Source: Atopsyche davidsoni (taxonomy: Eukaryota; Arthropoda; Insecta; Trichoptera; Hydrobiosidae). Taken from it: a stretch of 64,000 nucleotides of DNA. The stretch is from the NCBI GenBank assembly GCA_022113835.1, contig JAILWY010000025.1, positions 6,526,501-6,590,500 of the forward strand, read 5' to 3'. How positions within the stretch are numbered: the stretch's first letter is position 1; each line of letters begins with the position of its first letter. The notes below the pieces were generated by a model. The model was not told where the DNA came from. It ran no database searches and saw only the letters and a list, made by a program, of their open reading frames with translations. Below are positions 46,318 through 59,514 of this stretch, piece by piece. Made by a program: the position numbers and the translations under genes.

Positions 46318-47345
46318 CCTCCTGAAAAAAATTGGCATCTCACTGATTACCCAGCATGAAAATTTTATTATTCAAATGTTTATGTAGCCTCATTGAGCCT
46401 CCTGAAAAATCTGGAATTTCACTGATTAGCCAGCACTTCAAGATGCTGAAAATTCAATTATTCAAAGGTTGTTTGTAGCCTCATAGAGTTTCAGCAAACC
46501 ACTCTGATCGCGCACTTTATAACAGTCTCCTGAAAAATTTGTAATTTCACTGATTAACCAGCATCTTCAAGAAGCTGAAATTTTAATTATTCAAAGGTTG
46601 TATGTGGCCTTATAGAGTTTCAGCAAACAACTCTGATTGCGCTCTTTATAACAGCCTCCTGAAAAATCTGGAATTTCACTGATTAACCAGCATCTTCAAG
46701 ACGTTGGTATTTGAAATATTCAAAGGTCGTAACCTCATAGAGTTTGAAACCTTCTTAAAAATATGGCAGCCAGCATCTTTATGAAGCTGAAATTTTAATT
46801 ATTCAAAGGTTGTATTTTGCCTTATAGAGTTTCAGCAAACCACTATGATCGCGCACTTTATAACAGCCTCCTAAAAAATCTTGAATTTCACCGATTAACT
46901 AGCATTTTCAAGACGTTGGTATTTGAAATATTCAAAGGTCGTAATCTCATAGAGTTTGAAACCTTCTAAAAAATATGGCAGCCAGCATCTTTAAGGAGCT
47001 GAAATTTTAATTATCCAAAGGTTGTATTTTGCTTTATAGAGTTTCAGCAAACCACTCTGATTGCCCACTTTATAACAGCCTCCTGAAAAATCTGGAATTC
47101 AACTGATAAGCCAGCATCTTCAAGACGTTGGTATTTGAAATATTCAAAGGTCCTAACCTAGCCTCCTGAAAAATTCTAGCATCTCACTGATTTCCCAGCA
47201 TCTTCAAGGCGCTGAAAAATTAATTATTCAAAGGTTGTATTTTGCCTTATAGAGTTTCAGCAAACCACTCTTATAACTTATAACAAAATCTTGAAAATAC
47301 TGGAAATTCACCAGCATCTTCAAGACGGTAATTTTTGTATTCTTC
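46318..47345. repeat. Tandem array of ~80-135-bp units
   Basis: About nine imperfect units each carry CCTCCTGAAAAATCTGGAAT, TTTCACTGATTAACCAGCAT, CTTCAAGACG, TTATTCAAAGGTTGTA and, in longer units, ATAGAGTTTCAGCAAACCAC and CGCACTTTATAACAG. Starts are near 46318, 46396, 46529, 46656, 46751, 46868, 46964, 47078, 47162 and 47285. Units alternate between long and shortened forms. Non-coding satellite-like DNA. Confidence 0.85.
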
Positions 47346-48289
47346 AAAGGTTGTGGCCTGATTGAGTTGAGCGAACCACAACGAGCACACTCTTCGTCTC
47401 TTTCTTTGAGGCCACAATTTTTTCTGTCACTTCACTGACGAGCCGGTACCTTTGATACATTAATCTACGCAGCCGCTCGGGATTGGAAATATTTCCTGCT
47501 TGTTGTATTTACGAGCCAGACCTATAACAGGCGTACGTTTTCGTTACGGTTATTTTTTTTCAGTAGTTGTGTTTAATCGAAGTAAGATAACCAGTGCGTT
47601 GAAAAAAAATGAAACATGTTCGTGTGTTTTAATTTAAACATATGATCGCGTACTCGCACCTTCAGGTTTTACTTTAAATAAGGCTACGTATGATATGTTT
47701 GTGTTTTTTTTTTTTTACCTGTTGATTCATCGATGTTAACCGTTGATTCTTCATAAGGGGGCTCGGAGGTTCAAATATCAGTTCTGGTGTGCGAAATCTA
47801 GTTTTAGTGTCTTAGGGCAGTCGTGGTCTTTAAATAAAATGTCCGTTTTAAGGTTACCTTAATCAGCTCATCTAATTAATCATTTATATTTAAAATTTGA
47901 TAAAATTGCAAGTAAAAACTTTATTTTGGTATTTGGCAAGCAGGTAGGATTCTAATCCACACCTTCCGGCTTTCGCAGCTTGGCACCATATCCAATACGA
48001 CCACTATAGCTGTGTTAAGTATGAAATCAATTTACTATGGAGGTCTGCGTTTCGAATGCCTTCTTTAATAAATTAATTATTTTTTTCTGTTTACAATTTT
48101 GTCAATTTTCAAGTTGCATAAAATTTGGATGATTGTGATACATACTTTAAAATTTGTCGGTCAGTTGACTGTTGTGTTGTATAGTCTGTCTTTATCCCAA
48201 CACAAGCGTCAAACTTCCGACAAGTTTAGTCTAAAGTGCTGTTCTCTTGGAGGAGACAATTTTATTACTATAATAACTGCTTTTTGCTG
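47346..48289. other. Intergenic, with one tRNA-like fragment
   Basis: At 47935-48010 the minus strand shows GGAAGGTGTGGATTAGAATC and a cloverleaf-like upstream GGTGCCAAGCTGCGAAAGCC, a probable tRNA-derived SINE remnant. Otherwise no structure was recognised. Confidence 0.4.
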
Positions 48290-48294
48290 AAGCC

Positions 48295-48370
48295 TAAGTA
48301 TAGCCGAACTAGCGATAGAGATATTTTCATTTAGATGATCACCATTTTTTTTATAGGAGAGGCACCTAAA
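48295..48370 (+). mobile_element. Truncated non-LTR 3' end
   Basis: Diverged sense copy: AGCCGAACTAGCGATAGAG, GATGATCACCA, GGAGAGGCACCT. Recognisable only by comparison with 28937-29062. Confidence 0.45.
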
Positions 48371-50166
48371 GTAGAAGCTTTTTATAAAAATATTAAATGT
48401 TGCGTTGAAGTCTCGTCCCATAACAGTATAAGAGGCGTTTTGCAATTTTAATCGGAGAATCTCTAATCAACGCAAATTTTATCAAATAATAAACGCATGA
48501 TATTTTTTTAAGTATAATTATTTGAGCCGGTAGCTAAGCATTAACTGTTTTAAACCGGCTTAACCTCATCACATGTTTTAACGATATATCAAGTTTAAAC
48601 ACAGGTCTACTGAAATTTAAGATTAATTACCTTCACAGTTACTCCTCTTGATTTGTTGCATAAACGTGAGATGAAAATCATTGATACGCTTAAAACTAGA
48701 GTATATATATATATCACCTGAAAAAGCTTTAATTTTTTATTTTTTTTAATATACCTGTGAACAATCAAGCATACGCAGACTGCTCATGTTAGACACAGCC
48801 GCAATGCTATGAGCGCTTTTATCTGCTTGCTTATTTGAAATTACTAAGTGGAATTTTATTACAATATTTTAGTTAAAATCCAATATTACGTCAGCAGTAA
48901 TTTAATTGGCCAATCAGTCTAATGTGACTAGACTGATCGAAGATTATATATTATTACTATTCTAAACGATTTTATCTAACCGGTTGCAATATCACTAACA
49001 TTTTTTCAGTAAAAACAGTAGAAAGAACTGAGGCTTTGAATGTTTATTGCTGTACTTAAACTTCAGGTTTAACTGGAGGCTCACTTATCATTGGTAAGTA
49101 GGTGAGATATTCAGATCTTGGACATTACCAACATCCGATTAATCAGCTGTATGATTTTCGCCCTCTTATTAACCCCAAAATCAGCTTAATTCGATAAATG
49201 CGTACATCCATCCATCAGGTGATATTAAAAAATCCGCCCAATCCATATTCTAGTATAACTCAATCATTGACGAAGGCTTTTTACCGGCAGTTTTTTTAAT
49301 TAAATTTGCATATTTTTATGGAATAGAGATATTAAGAGGTTATCAACAATTAAAAGGTATAATCACGTCATAACCATAAAAAGTCATAGAAGACGATAAC
49401 ACAACCAAACCTCAGGCGTATACGAGTAATCCTTATAAAGTTAAATGGCTCGCAGCTATATCCGCCCATCTTTTCTACTTTGTCAAATATTATACCATGC
49501 AAGTGCAACCTCTGAAACTCCATTGATAATATGAGGCTAACTGTCTTCGTTAACCATTGTATAGATTTCAAAATTACAGTTATTTGCAAAACAAATTTTT
49601 ACATTTGAAACCAATGGGTGAAGTTTTACCAAAAGTTAAACAAAAGGCTTGTGGCCTCATTTATTATCGTAGAAAGTAGGCTTTCAGAAGTAGTGTGAGT
49701 ATTAAAATAATAATATTTTAATCGCACCTTGAGGGTTGTTAAACCCTTGGCTTTACCTGTATCAATACACTTATCGATAAGCTTGAAGGAGTGCTTATTC
49801 ATTAAGTGGAGTGTACCTTATCGATTTTACTTGAGTGTTTAATTTATCGAGGTTTTAGGGTTGTGTAGAATGAGCAGCAACTGAATGAAATGCGAAGACA
49901 GATGGCTATTAGCGAGATTAATGTAAATCGACCGCCATTTTCCTCGAGAGAAACCGTCGTATCGTATTATTGCCATACTTATCGACCATAACTGCGTCGC
50001 CCCAATTACATGAGCGACCAGATCTACGCCACGCATCTGTGCAGGAATTCATGATGGGAAAGGCAAAACAATCACCATAAGGAAACCCATACAGTAAATG
50101 CATTTTGCAATACATATATATCTGAAATCAAGGCAAGCAAATTTGCTCACTGAAAATACACGTCCC
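48371..50166. other. Intergenic AT-rich DNA, nothing identified
   Basis: No repeat family of this window, exon series or RNA gene was recognised. Confidence 0.45.
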
Positions 50167-50251
50167 TTAAGGGCCTAGTCCACATGATCGGGTTTTTTTG
50201 ATCATTTTCTAGTCCGTTTTGCGAAAAATCTTAAAAAGACTAGGCCCTTAA
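50167..50251. mobile_element. 85-bp TTAA-flanked MITE, complete
   Basis: TTAAGGGCCTAGTC at the left and GACTAGGCCCTTAA at the right are perfect inverted ends including the TTAA target, as for piggyBac-type elements. The interior is T-rich. A half copy lies at 2616-2685. Confidence 0.85.
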
Positions 50252-50273
50252 AAATAATGCAATTTATTTATTA

Positions 50274-50573
50274 CTAGTAATGTAGCCCGTCACAAAATGA
50301 CGAATTTGATGAACGATGCGTCTAAATTCTCGCGGTGAACGACATCTCGCGGCGAAGAAGTGAATCATATAATTAAAGTTTAGCTAAAGCATATTTTAAA
50401 GTTTATGAATGAAAATATTATCCTATCGTCTTGAAATTCGGCACATAGCTGCGGAAAAATTTACTTAACTTATGTGCAAAAAATCAGCGTTGTATCTTTT
50501 AAGATATTCTATACAGAACGGAAAAACGAAACATACATACAAATAAACACACAATGGCTATTATTATAGTAGA
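50274..50573 (-). mobile_element. Non-autonomous Helitron, copy 3
   Basis: Inverted relative to copies 1 and 2. On the minus strand it begins TCTACTATAATAATAGCC after an A and ends CATTACTAG before a T. A clean hairpin, CGTCA-TTTTG-TGACG, lies just before the terminal GGCTACATTACTAG. At 300 bp it is the shortest copy, lacking part of the middle. Confidence 0.78.
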
Positions 50574-53429
50574 TAGTCACGTCATCAAAAATATAACCAT
50601 TGCTGTATTATCATTCATAACACAAAAAAATTTCATGCGCACTCCTTTAATTTCATAAAAAACCAATATTAGTAAATCACTCAGCAAAATTATAAAAACT
50701 CTAATTTTTAATAAATCAAAGTTACACCTTTATTATGAAAAAACAAAACAGCGTGAATATAAAACGCTTTCTTTTGCAATTTAGAAACAGGTTATCAAAA
50801 AATTCCTATACGCAAATATGAAATAATTTATAAAAGTTTTATTGATTAATAACAACCTAACGTTGATTAAAAAAACATAACATACATTCATTATAATCAT
50901 ATATTTATATGTAACTTTTATTGTGTATACACAACGTTGTGATGGCATAAAATTACTTTATAAGTACCGGTTGTTATTTAACAATAATTTACTTTATATA
51001 ATACTATACTATGTACGTTTTTTTTCACATATAACTAATAAGTATTCGTTTATAAATATCTCGAGGAATACCCACTGTGTTGTGATGGTCAGTAATATTG
51101 AGAAGTCCGGTTGTTATTTTACAACTTTACACCATGTATAAATAAATATCACAAACTTGCATAATATATTAAGGCTTAGGCCAAGTTATTTTACAATGTT
51201 TGGAAATCTAGTGGTTATTTTAAAGTTATATACTTTATAATATATGTGTATCATGAATTTGCATGATATGTGCAAATATTGTTGACTTGCATCAAACAAA
51301 CAAGCCACATTGTTTAGGGGTTAGAAATAATGCTTGGAGTTGCTGTGGTTGAACAATACATTATGTTTGATTTTTTTTTATTTACATTACACAGGGTAAT
51401 AACCAACAACGATGTCCGGACATCCGGCAGGAGAGCCTCACTTCCGGGGCACGCAGCTCTGCGGTCTGTAAAAACATTGCCAACAGATGCAACTATCAAA
51501 AAACACGTGTAAAAACGACTTGAAGTGAATCTTGTAGAAACATTAAACCTAAATTCGATACAGTACCTTAACTCCTGAAGTACACGGTGTTTCAAAACAC
51601 ATGTGATTATAATGAATATTGGAGATAATATACTGAGCCTACTTTAAAAAGGTGATTCTACTTGTCAAGTGTTTTCCATCTCATAAATTTTAATATTTAA
51701 TTATTGCTTTTTATAAGAGTTATGTATGTTGTAAAAGTTCATTATATCGTATAAAAAAGCGATCGGTTTACGAGGCTAGTGATTATTTTTACAGAAAGAA
51801 TCAGAGCTCTTTCACCCTTTTAGAAACATCTCGTTTACAGGTTTTAAAATAACTGTATAGGAAACTTTATTTATTTAACAAAAGCGAGAATCTTAGTGTT
51901 TAATACGATGACTATGTTCAAAAAATAAATATAAAATATTTCTTCGATGATACAAAATTTGGTTTGTTTCTACTGAGTTCGGTTTAATTGCAAAGCGTGA
52001 CGTGAAATACAACCTTATATAGCAAAAACCTGGGGGACTTAGTAACTGGGCTGTGGTGAAAGATTATGCGTAGAAATTTTAAGAAAAAACTACAATAATA
52101 AACCTTAACAACAGTACAATAATATCATTATTTAAATAATATTTATTGTTTTATATTAAGCTCTCATATTTGAAAGACAGTGATATTTTTCAAGCAATAT
52201 ATTTATATTTTAAGAATAACACATAACTTTTCAATACTTCAAACATTTTATAACTAAAAAATAAACAGATTAACATCGCAATTATCACCACGTCAAAAAA
52301 TAACACTGCGTGTTTGTTTTTTAAATGAATATTAATATACTTGGATATTTAGTTGTCTGTGCCTACTATTTTAATATATCCAACAGTTAGAAATGCCTTA
52401 ATTACAAACGCATTTTAATTGGTGAAATTTCATATCAAACTGATTTATCTAATTATATGCAATGTCCTAAAAACATTCGTTAATGTATAAATTATGAATA
52501 TTTTAATTAAAATTCATAAAAATAAAAACACGATTATAAAATATGTCCAATCGCATAAATTCATACTTCGCTCGATTAACACGGAGCCGTTTTTTCGTGC
52601 ATATTAAATTAGCATTTACAGGCTGTGTTGTCGGTAAAATTATATCAAATCGAAACTACACCAAGCGTGCGAGGAACGCACCAAATAATCACCGAGAAAG
52701 TGGGGTTTAGTCATCATGGAAAGAAGGTGTTCCCATTCGTCTGGAGGTGTTAGGGTCCTGGAGCTGATATTGTCTGAAACCTTTAAAAAATTTACTGCCT
52801 AGAAGCTATCTAAAGCTGTCACTGTCTGGGAGCTTTTTTATCCAGCCCCATACTACATTTTACCATTGCATTGCATGTTGGATGATTGCTGATAAGTTCA
52901 GGTTCTATGGTGGTTTGTAGTGGACTTAACAATACAAGACAGTGTTCAAGACCTAATACGAGATGTATTATAGAAGAATTATATGATTGCCATACCATAC
53001 AAAATATCTCGTAAATCTTGAAAATATACATGTTATACATAAGATCACCCAATAATTGATTTATAAGTGATTTTTAAATATCACGTGAAACGTCAAGGTA
53101 GAGATGCTCTATTTAATAACTGACCGCTAAAGGTTCAATAATAATTATGATTAGTAATACAACGTTTCCTCTCATTCGTTTGTTAATTAAAATAAAATAG
53201 TTTGATGCAACAAACGTCGAATAAGAGCAACCGGTCGATATCAGATCAGTTGGAGGTATCAAAGAAGAAAAACCGTGATACGAATATGAAAAAACTCGTC
53301 GTAAAATAAAATACCGCAAATAGAAAGCAAACGTTTTCTACGACACAACTGGTTATTTTTATGTGAATTTTAGGTGACGATAGGTTTTATGCGCAGGTAA
53401 TCAAAAATATATTATATACATGTATATAT
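50574..53429. other. Intergenic AT-rich DNA, nothing identified
   Basis: Long AT-rich stretch. No exon-like or repeat structure recognised. Confidence 0.45.
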
Positions 53430-53560
53430 ATAAAGTGCCTCAAGAGAGGTTGGTAACTATTTCATCGAATATATTCTTATCCTAGGCCAGTCTAACTATT
53501 GTAGTTTGGTTGTACTTGCGACTACTTTTCTCCTTTCAATTCCCCTTTTGCCTTCAATTT
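53430..53560 (-). mobile_element. Truncated non-LTR 3' end
   Basis: Next to TATATATA sequence: AAGTGCCTCAAGAGAGGTTG, GGCCAGTCTAACTATTG, then CTTTCAATTCCCC, matching 41670-41830. Confidence 0.55.
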
Positions 53561-53639
53561 ATGATTGTTATTATCAAGTAATAGATTGCAGTGATTTGTT
53601 TTATTTATATCCATTGAATAAAACTGCTTGCCTCGGTTT

Positions 53640-53790
53640 TGAATACACTGCTCGCCATCGCACGTGGCGCGACACGGGGGCGCGGATTGCGTCCAGCGCG
53701 CTCAATCACTCATTTAATTAGCCCCATTTCCGGCGGACGCGTGCTGCTGGCATGAAAGCCGGTAATGGGTGCCTTCAAGAGACTCAAGGC
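53640..53790. other. GC-rich patch
   Basis: CpG-rich DNA including CACGTGGCGCGACACGGG followed by CATTTAATTAGCCCC, which contains a homeodomain-type TAATTA core. It could be regulatory, but no gene is seen nearby. Confidence 0.3.
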
Positions 53791-54111
53791 CGTTCTTTAG
53801 TCGTCCACGCACTTGCAGGCTGCATTACCAGCAGATAATCCAATATTAAAGCTGCCTGAAACATCGCGACACACAAAAGCTTAAAACGCACGGTGAAGCG
53901 AGAAACCTTTTCCTGAACATTTGTATTTTTTGTACTACTATGCGTTGTTCGTATCAATTGTATCGGCATCAAGTATCGTTAATCTTGAAAAATGCTTGTC
54001 AGTTGTGTCGCAGCATGTGTAGGCCACTTAATTTTGATAATACAGGTGTATTGGGTATAATACGTATTTAGATAATATTGTCTACATACATGCATGCTGT
54101 ACAAGAGCAAA

Positions 54112-54503
54112 ACAATAATGTATGTCTATTTTTTGGATTGGACGTCAATCAGATGCGTATTTATTACCCATTACGGGTTTATTATATTATTACTAATATG
54201 ATTAGGCACATTAGTTCATACATAGAAGATGATTTAAAGAATACTTGTTACTTTGTTCAAAAAGTCCAGTGCTTGCAAATCACTAAATATTGGTTGGCCT
54301 GGGCACATTGGTTCATATGTAGAGTATGATTGTTAGAAATTCTGGATTAATGGATGTGATTCGTTAGTACAAGGGTCAGTACACCGGACATGTAAGCCAG
54401 GGGATGTGGGTTCAAATCCCATACAAATCACGATGATATTTTTCTGAGAGTTTCTTTAAAATCATCTTCTATATATGAACTAATGTGCCTAATCATATTA
54501 GTA
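54112..54503 (+). repeat. Composite inverted-repeat element with tRNA-related SINE core, copy 3
   Basis: Arms at 54191-54240 and 54452-54503 (TTACTAATATGATTAGGCAC and its inverse) flank a segment shared with 1-120 (inverted there) and the tRNA-like head at 54356-54431. The bases upstream of the left arm (54112-54190) equal 480-552 in inverse. Confidence 0.75.
54356..54431 (+). repeat. tRNA-like SINE head, copy 3
   Basis: 76 nt, with acceptor-like pairing of the ends. The T-arm GTGGGTTCAAATCCCAT has an intact B-box (GTTCAAATCC). It is better preserved than copy 1, but still has two extra bases before the 3' acceptor strand and a poor anticodon arm. Confidence 0.6.
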
Positions 54504-57500
54504 ACAAACAATAACTCTATTTTTATAATTTATAATTACATGTATTAAAACATTAAACTATGTATAAACTGGATTTTTTTTGTGATAACAACTCAATTTG
54601 ATTTTATATTTACAAGTAAAAAAATGTATTTACCATATCATACACAATGTGTTCTTACCCAATTCTCAAGTATTTTGCGTTACCACTCTTATTAGATTAT
54701 TTATACACCCTTTTCGAAATATATGATCTTTAAATATAAACATGAACTTCACTGTAAAATTGTGTAGATTTTAAATCAAACACGCGTTAATTACTGTAAT
54801 TTAAATAAATTTTGCTCAATTACCTATGATTAAAGAATTTGCCTGTTAATTACTAATTAAAAAATTAATTAATTCTAAAACGTAGGCTCTACTGACTTGT
54901 ATTACTAATAGATTCATTATATATAATATTAAGAAAATGATTAGGAATATTCAGAGATAAAAAAATAATTTTATACGCACAAATACATATCTGGCCTCCA
55001 TAACCGAATTTGTAATGCTAAAATATACTCTTGAAGTATTATTTTTATAAATTGACTTAAATAAATATGGATTTTAAAATCATGTTAATTTTAATGGTTC
55101 TCATCAAATTAAAATTCATTTTGATTGTTGTATTGCAACGTGTGTAGGCTGCTCGACATGTTTGTTTCACAATCCATTTGGTGAAAGGTCCTCAAAGAGA
55201 GGTTGCTTGAAGACCCTGAAAAACCCCAACTAAGGGTAGAAACAGTATATGGTTTACTATGTATGTAAAAATATATTTTTACAATCACACCAATTATTTT
55301 ATAGTACTTTGATGAAGCCCTTCAAAAGCAAAAGCGCTTGCAACTAAAAATTGATCGTTAGCTTTTAAACACTTACCCATTTATATTTACTATTGATATT
55401 TTTTTACAGGTATGAAAGTATACTGTTTCTTAAATAATTTAAAAACCTCGATCCCGGTTTTTAATTAATAGTGGATAATTTGTATTGACAACGTGAAATC
55501 TTAAAAAAAAATCAGCAACAATATATACGAATAAATAAATCAAATTAGGATATTTTTAAGCCTGAAGCCAGAAATATATATATTTTAAGCGAAGTAAAAA
55601 ATTACAGTAATAGTAAATGTTTACAGTTCAGCGATAGAAACTATTGTTAAGAATTGCTCACTAGGCTATTTTCATACCTGAAGATGGCCTCAGAAAACAT
55701 CGGAAACTTCAACTCAAAACGCAGCAAAACATCTTAATAAAATATACTTTATTGAATAAAATAAATCATCAATTGATCTACGTAAGGGGTGGTTTATTCT
55801 TGTAGAGTTTTTTTTATTTATCTTATGGTTAATAATTCAAAGTCATGATCGTCAAGCAAGCTTATCAGTAATATAACTTAAATAAGTCACTAGGCGGTTA
55901 TAATATAAAAAAAATGAATCTAAGAGTCATCATGAAAAATATATAATATCTAGATGGTTTGCAAAAAATAATAGTTTTTCAGTATTTCAAATAAAGCGTG
56001 AGGCTTTTACTGAAACAAACATCCTCCACGGAAGTACCGTTTTGGCTGAAGGACTGGACTACTTGCGGATTCTGAATCAACCTAGATATTAATTAAATTC
56101 AGTTTATCAGCGGGTGGCCTACGCAACTTGTTTCATGGGATAAAAAATACAATCACGATGAGGGGGAAATGAGTAATGATGATTAGTGCTGTTTTTGAAT
56201 GTTAGCGACAGAAAAAAAAAACATTATAAATTATTTAATTAATCACCATAAGTTTACGACCTATAACATTTTGGAATAATAAAAAATATATATTTTTTAT
56301 GCAATGGTTGTTGTAAGAGAACCTAATTTTTTTTAGTGAAGAGAATTATCATAAAATATGGCAACGTCATGCTGATAATAAAGCATTGCTTGCCTCAAGA
56401 TATCTAAGATAATAAAAAAATTAAAAAAACATAGCAAAACATAAATCTAATTCCGATTAAAAGAAATTTTATGATCGAATGATTAATTGCCTGATATAGA
56501 TATTTTAGTAAACAAAATTTAATTATTAAAAAAAAATGTTTGGGGAAGTATGCACAATCGTTGAATTGACTTTTTGTCCTGATTTTTTAATTGGTTGTAT
56601 ATTTGTTAATTTTTTGCATAATTATAATTATTTTAACTATGTTCATCCCTTATAGAAATGCTCTGTTGCTATTTTTATGGCTGGTCGTACTTAAGTTGTA
56701 CAATCCCCCGGGCCATGAAGACAATGGGTATTCAGAAACTAACTTATACTTTATACAGACTACTGCTAAATTATTACTGCAATATAATACCAACAATTAG
56801 TGTTTATATTTTCAGATCCTCGTAGTAAGATAAGGTTGCTCTACTAATGAGAGAAAACTTCAGGATATTCGCGCAGCTTGCAGGATGATAGATAAGCATA
56901 TGTCGTAGAAAATAAAAATTAGCCTCATCGATTAAAGGTGAAACACTTGTAGCTCCGTTTAAGTTATATAGATAGCTTTAGAAGATTAATATAAAAGCAA
57001 TTCTCGAACGACGTGACCAAGATATAAGATAAATTAATCCATATTATAATTAATTTGAGTGCACAATGCAACAGCGAGCCAAGTTTTATTATATATATTT
57101 AAAACGTGTGTCAAAATAATCTAATAAAAAATTGTGTTAATATTTTCAACGATTTTTTTCATCGTTTTGTGTTTAATTGATAGCCTTAACATTGTAAATC
57201 TTTCATGAAAAACATTAGAAAAAATCAGTGGCGTTCGGTCCATACAAAAATCAAAGTTTTAGATTAAACTATAAAAACTAAACGAAACAAAATTAATTCG
57301 TGAAAAATTGCTTGTCTTAGTTTGTGAATCTGCACTTGCTTGCTTTTGGATGTCTCGTGAAGCAAAATGTTATAAAATCTGGTGAAGCTTTCTCTGTGAT
57401 AAGCAACATCAGATGGAAGTTTCTAGATCAAGTGTGGGTAGATATGGATCCAGTAGATTGATATAGATCCAGTGGATTCTTCATGAAGGCCTAGGGCGGG

Positions 57501-57796
57501 TGTTCAAGCGCCGATTACTCAGGTGTTTCCAAGTTAGGACCTGTTTACCCACTGAAATTGAAATCACCATAGTAATCAGAGCAAACCCATTGACGTGCTT
57601 GCGGTCGCAACATCACTCGCACAGCTATCGCTTCCCATGTTTGAATTATCACCACGAGGTATGAATATGTTAACACTCGTTCAGTGGCCATATTAAGAGC
57701 TGCCAACACACGCTGAGACACAACGGACAACCAAACGTTTCGGTTCAAGAAAAACTATAAAAATACACCCGCAGCAAGAGAACTCAAAAATATATA
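54504..57796. other. Intergenic AT-rich DNA, nothing coding
   Basis: At 55677-55710 a CTGAAGATGGCCTC...ATCGGAAACTTC segment looks like a decayed hairpin core of the fold-back type. No exons recognised. Confidence 0.4.
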
Positions 57797-58230
57797 TATA
57801 TATGTCGATTTTTTGATTAACGTCAATCAGATGCGTATTTATTACCCATTACGGGTTTATTATATTATTACTAATATGATTAGGCACATTAGTTCATACA
57901 TAGAAGATGATTGGCGTTAATCAAAAAATCGACATATGTATATAATGGTGCGCGTCTTGGCTAAATTAATAGATTTTAAAAATAATATCCACATGGGACT
58001 AAAATCGCTTCACTTGTTACTTTGTTCAAAAAGTCCAGTGCTTGCAAATCTTGCAAATATGTAGAGTATGATTGTTAAAAATTCTCGATAAACGGAAGTG
58101 ATTCGTTAGTACAAGGGTTAGTACACCGGTCATGTAAACCAGGGGATGTGGAACCTGGGGATATTTTTCTGAGAGTTTCTTTATGTGTTTCTGTATGAAC
58201 TAATGTGCCTAATCATATTAGTAATAATCA
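57797..58230 (+). repeat. Composite inverted-repeat element with tRNA-related SINE core, copy 4
   Basis: A 23-nt perfect inverted repeat (57800-57822 with 57915-57937) bounds the module that forms the arm in copies 1 and 3. Downstream come the GGTGCGCGTCTTGGC segment (inverted at about 130-155), the tRNA-like head (58098 to about 58152, truncated) and the ATCATATTAGTAATAATC tail. Confidence 0.72.
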
Positions 58231-59514
58231 AAAATATATGTTCACTGCGATGGTCGCCAACCTTTTCTGAGTAGATGAATAGAAACTGTTTTAAATGGAT
58301 CAAAACCGTGTCGATCCATTATTGAAAACGGATGGTATGTGACCGCTTTTACTGCGCGGTGCGGCACCAATACGCAAGATTGAATCATTACTTGCTTTCT
58401 ACAGCGCTGAACCCTTTCTCTGAAATAAGATCCCCTAGAAAACGGATCGATTTTCACTTGCAGGGGGACACGAGATGCGAGTTCCAGTGGCGGCGGCTGT
58501 GTAATTTAGTATGGGGCGCCATAAGATAATTGACCGGCCACGAAGCCGGGCCAATTACAGAATTACAGGTGTCGCGTTAATAGGTAGATTACCTGGCGAT
58601 TTTCTCTGATTTTCCCAACTCTACGCCCATACATACGCCACTTAAATATCTCCACATCGACGGCCTAGTACTATTTTTAGAAAAGTATGTTTATTTAAAT
58701 AACTAGATCGATTCAACCGTCTTGCGGATCAATGCTTTGCACGCCTGCTTATATACTGAGGGGTTCTAGTTTTTAATCAAAATCTATAATTAATGTTTGA
58801 ATAATAGACTTTGATATTTTCGTGTATTTCAGACTTTGGTGCTTTTATATTGCTTCATTGGTTTTTGGGGGTTTTGCTATATATAAGCTATTTTTTTATT
58901 TTAAATTAAATGTATATATAATAGTTGTTGTTTAATACTTTTAACAAATTGTTAACATTCTTGTATTAACGACAAATTCGACACCTTTAAGGGCAGGTTT
59001 CTCGTGTAATCACTGGCTTACTAGTAAAGATTAAAGATTAACGTAATTTCTCTTAGAAAAGCGCACCGATGAAATTAATGCCTTTCAATATTCTACTTAT
59101 TATTTATTAATTTATTTACAAATTGCTCGCTAATACAGAGAATCAAAACTCACACATATTTTTTAAATATTTTGAATCGACCGTATCATATAGCAAAGTT
59201 ATATTTCTGAACATCAAAATTGTTTTTAATTTATTATATTTTCACACACAACCTTAAACTGTACACTTCATGAATCAATAATTTTTTTAACAAATTTAAA
59301 TTATAAACCCGTGTTTTTTATCCAAATTACAAATTGATAAAAATTTAGAGCCCTTATAGGCCTTATACAATAAATCTTATCATTATAAGTTGTCTTGTAT
59401 TGTGAATCATAATTATAAAAATACTTGAATCAATAGAAATGATAGAATATTTAAACATCAATATAAACTTTCACGTATTCTGGGTGGAGGCTTTTTTTTT
59501 ATTTTTGCCACCGG
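58231..59514. other. Intergenic; GC-moderate block then AT-rich
   Basis: A short non-LTR end remnant (58245-58285, GATGGTCGCCAACC) precedes a GC-moderate block at 58440-58640 with no coding signal. From 58650 on it is AT-rich with nothing identified. Confidence 0.4.

Noticed and set aside
46318..47345. CRISPR array
   Set aside because: Unit length and variable similarity are those of a eukaryotic satellite; there are no short identical repeats with unique spacers.
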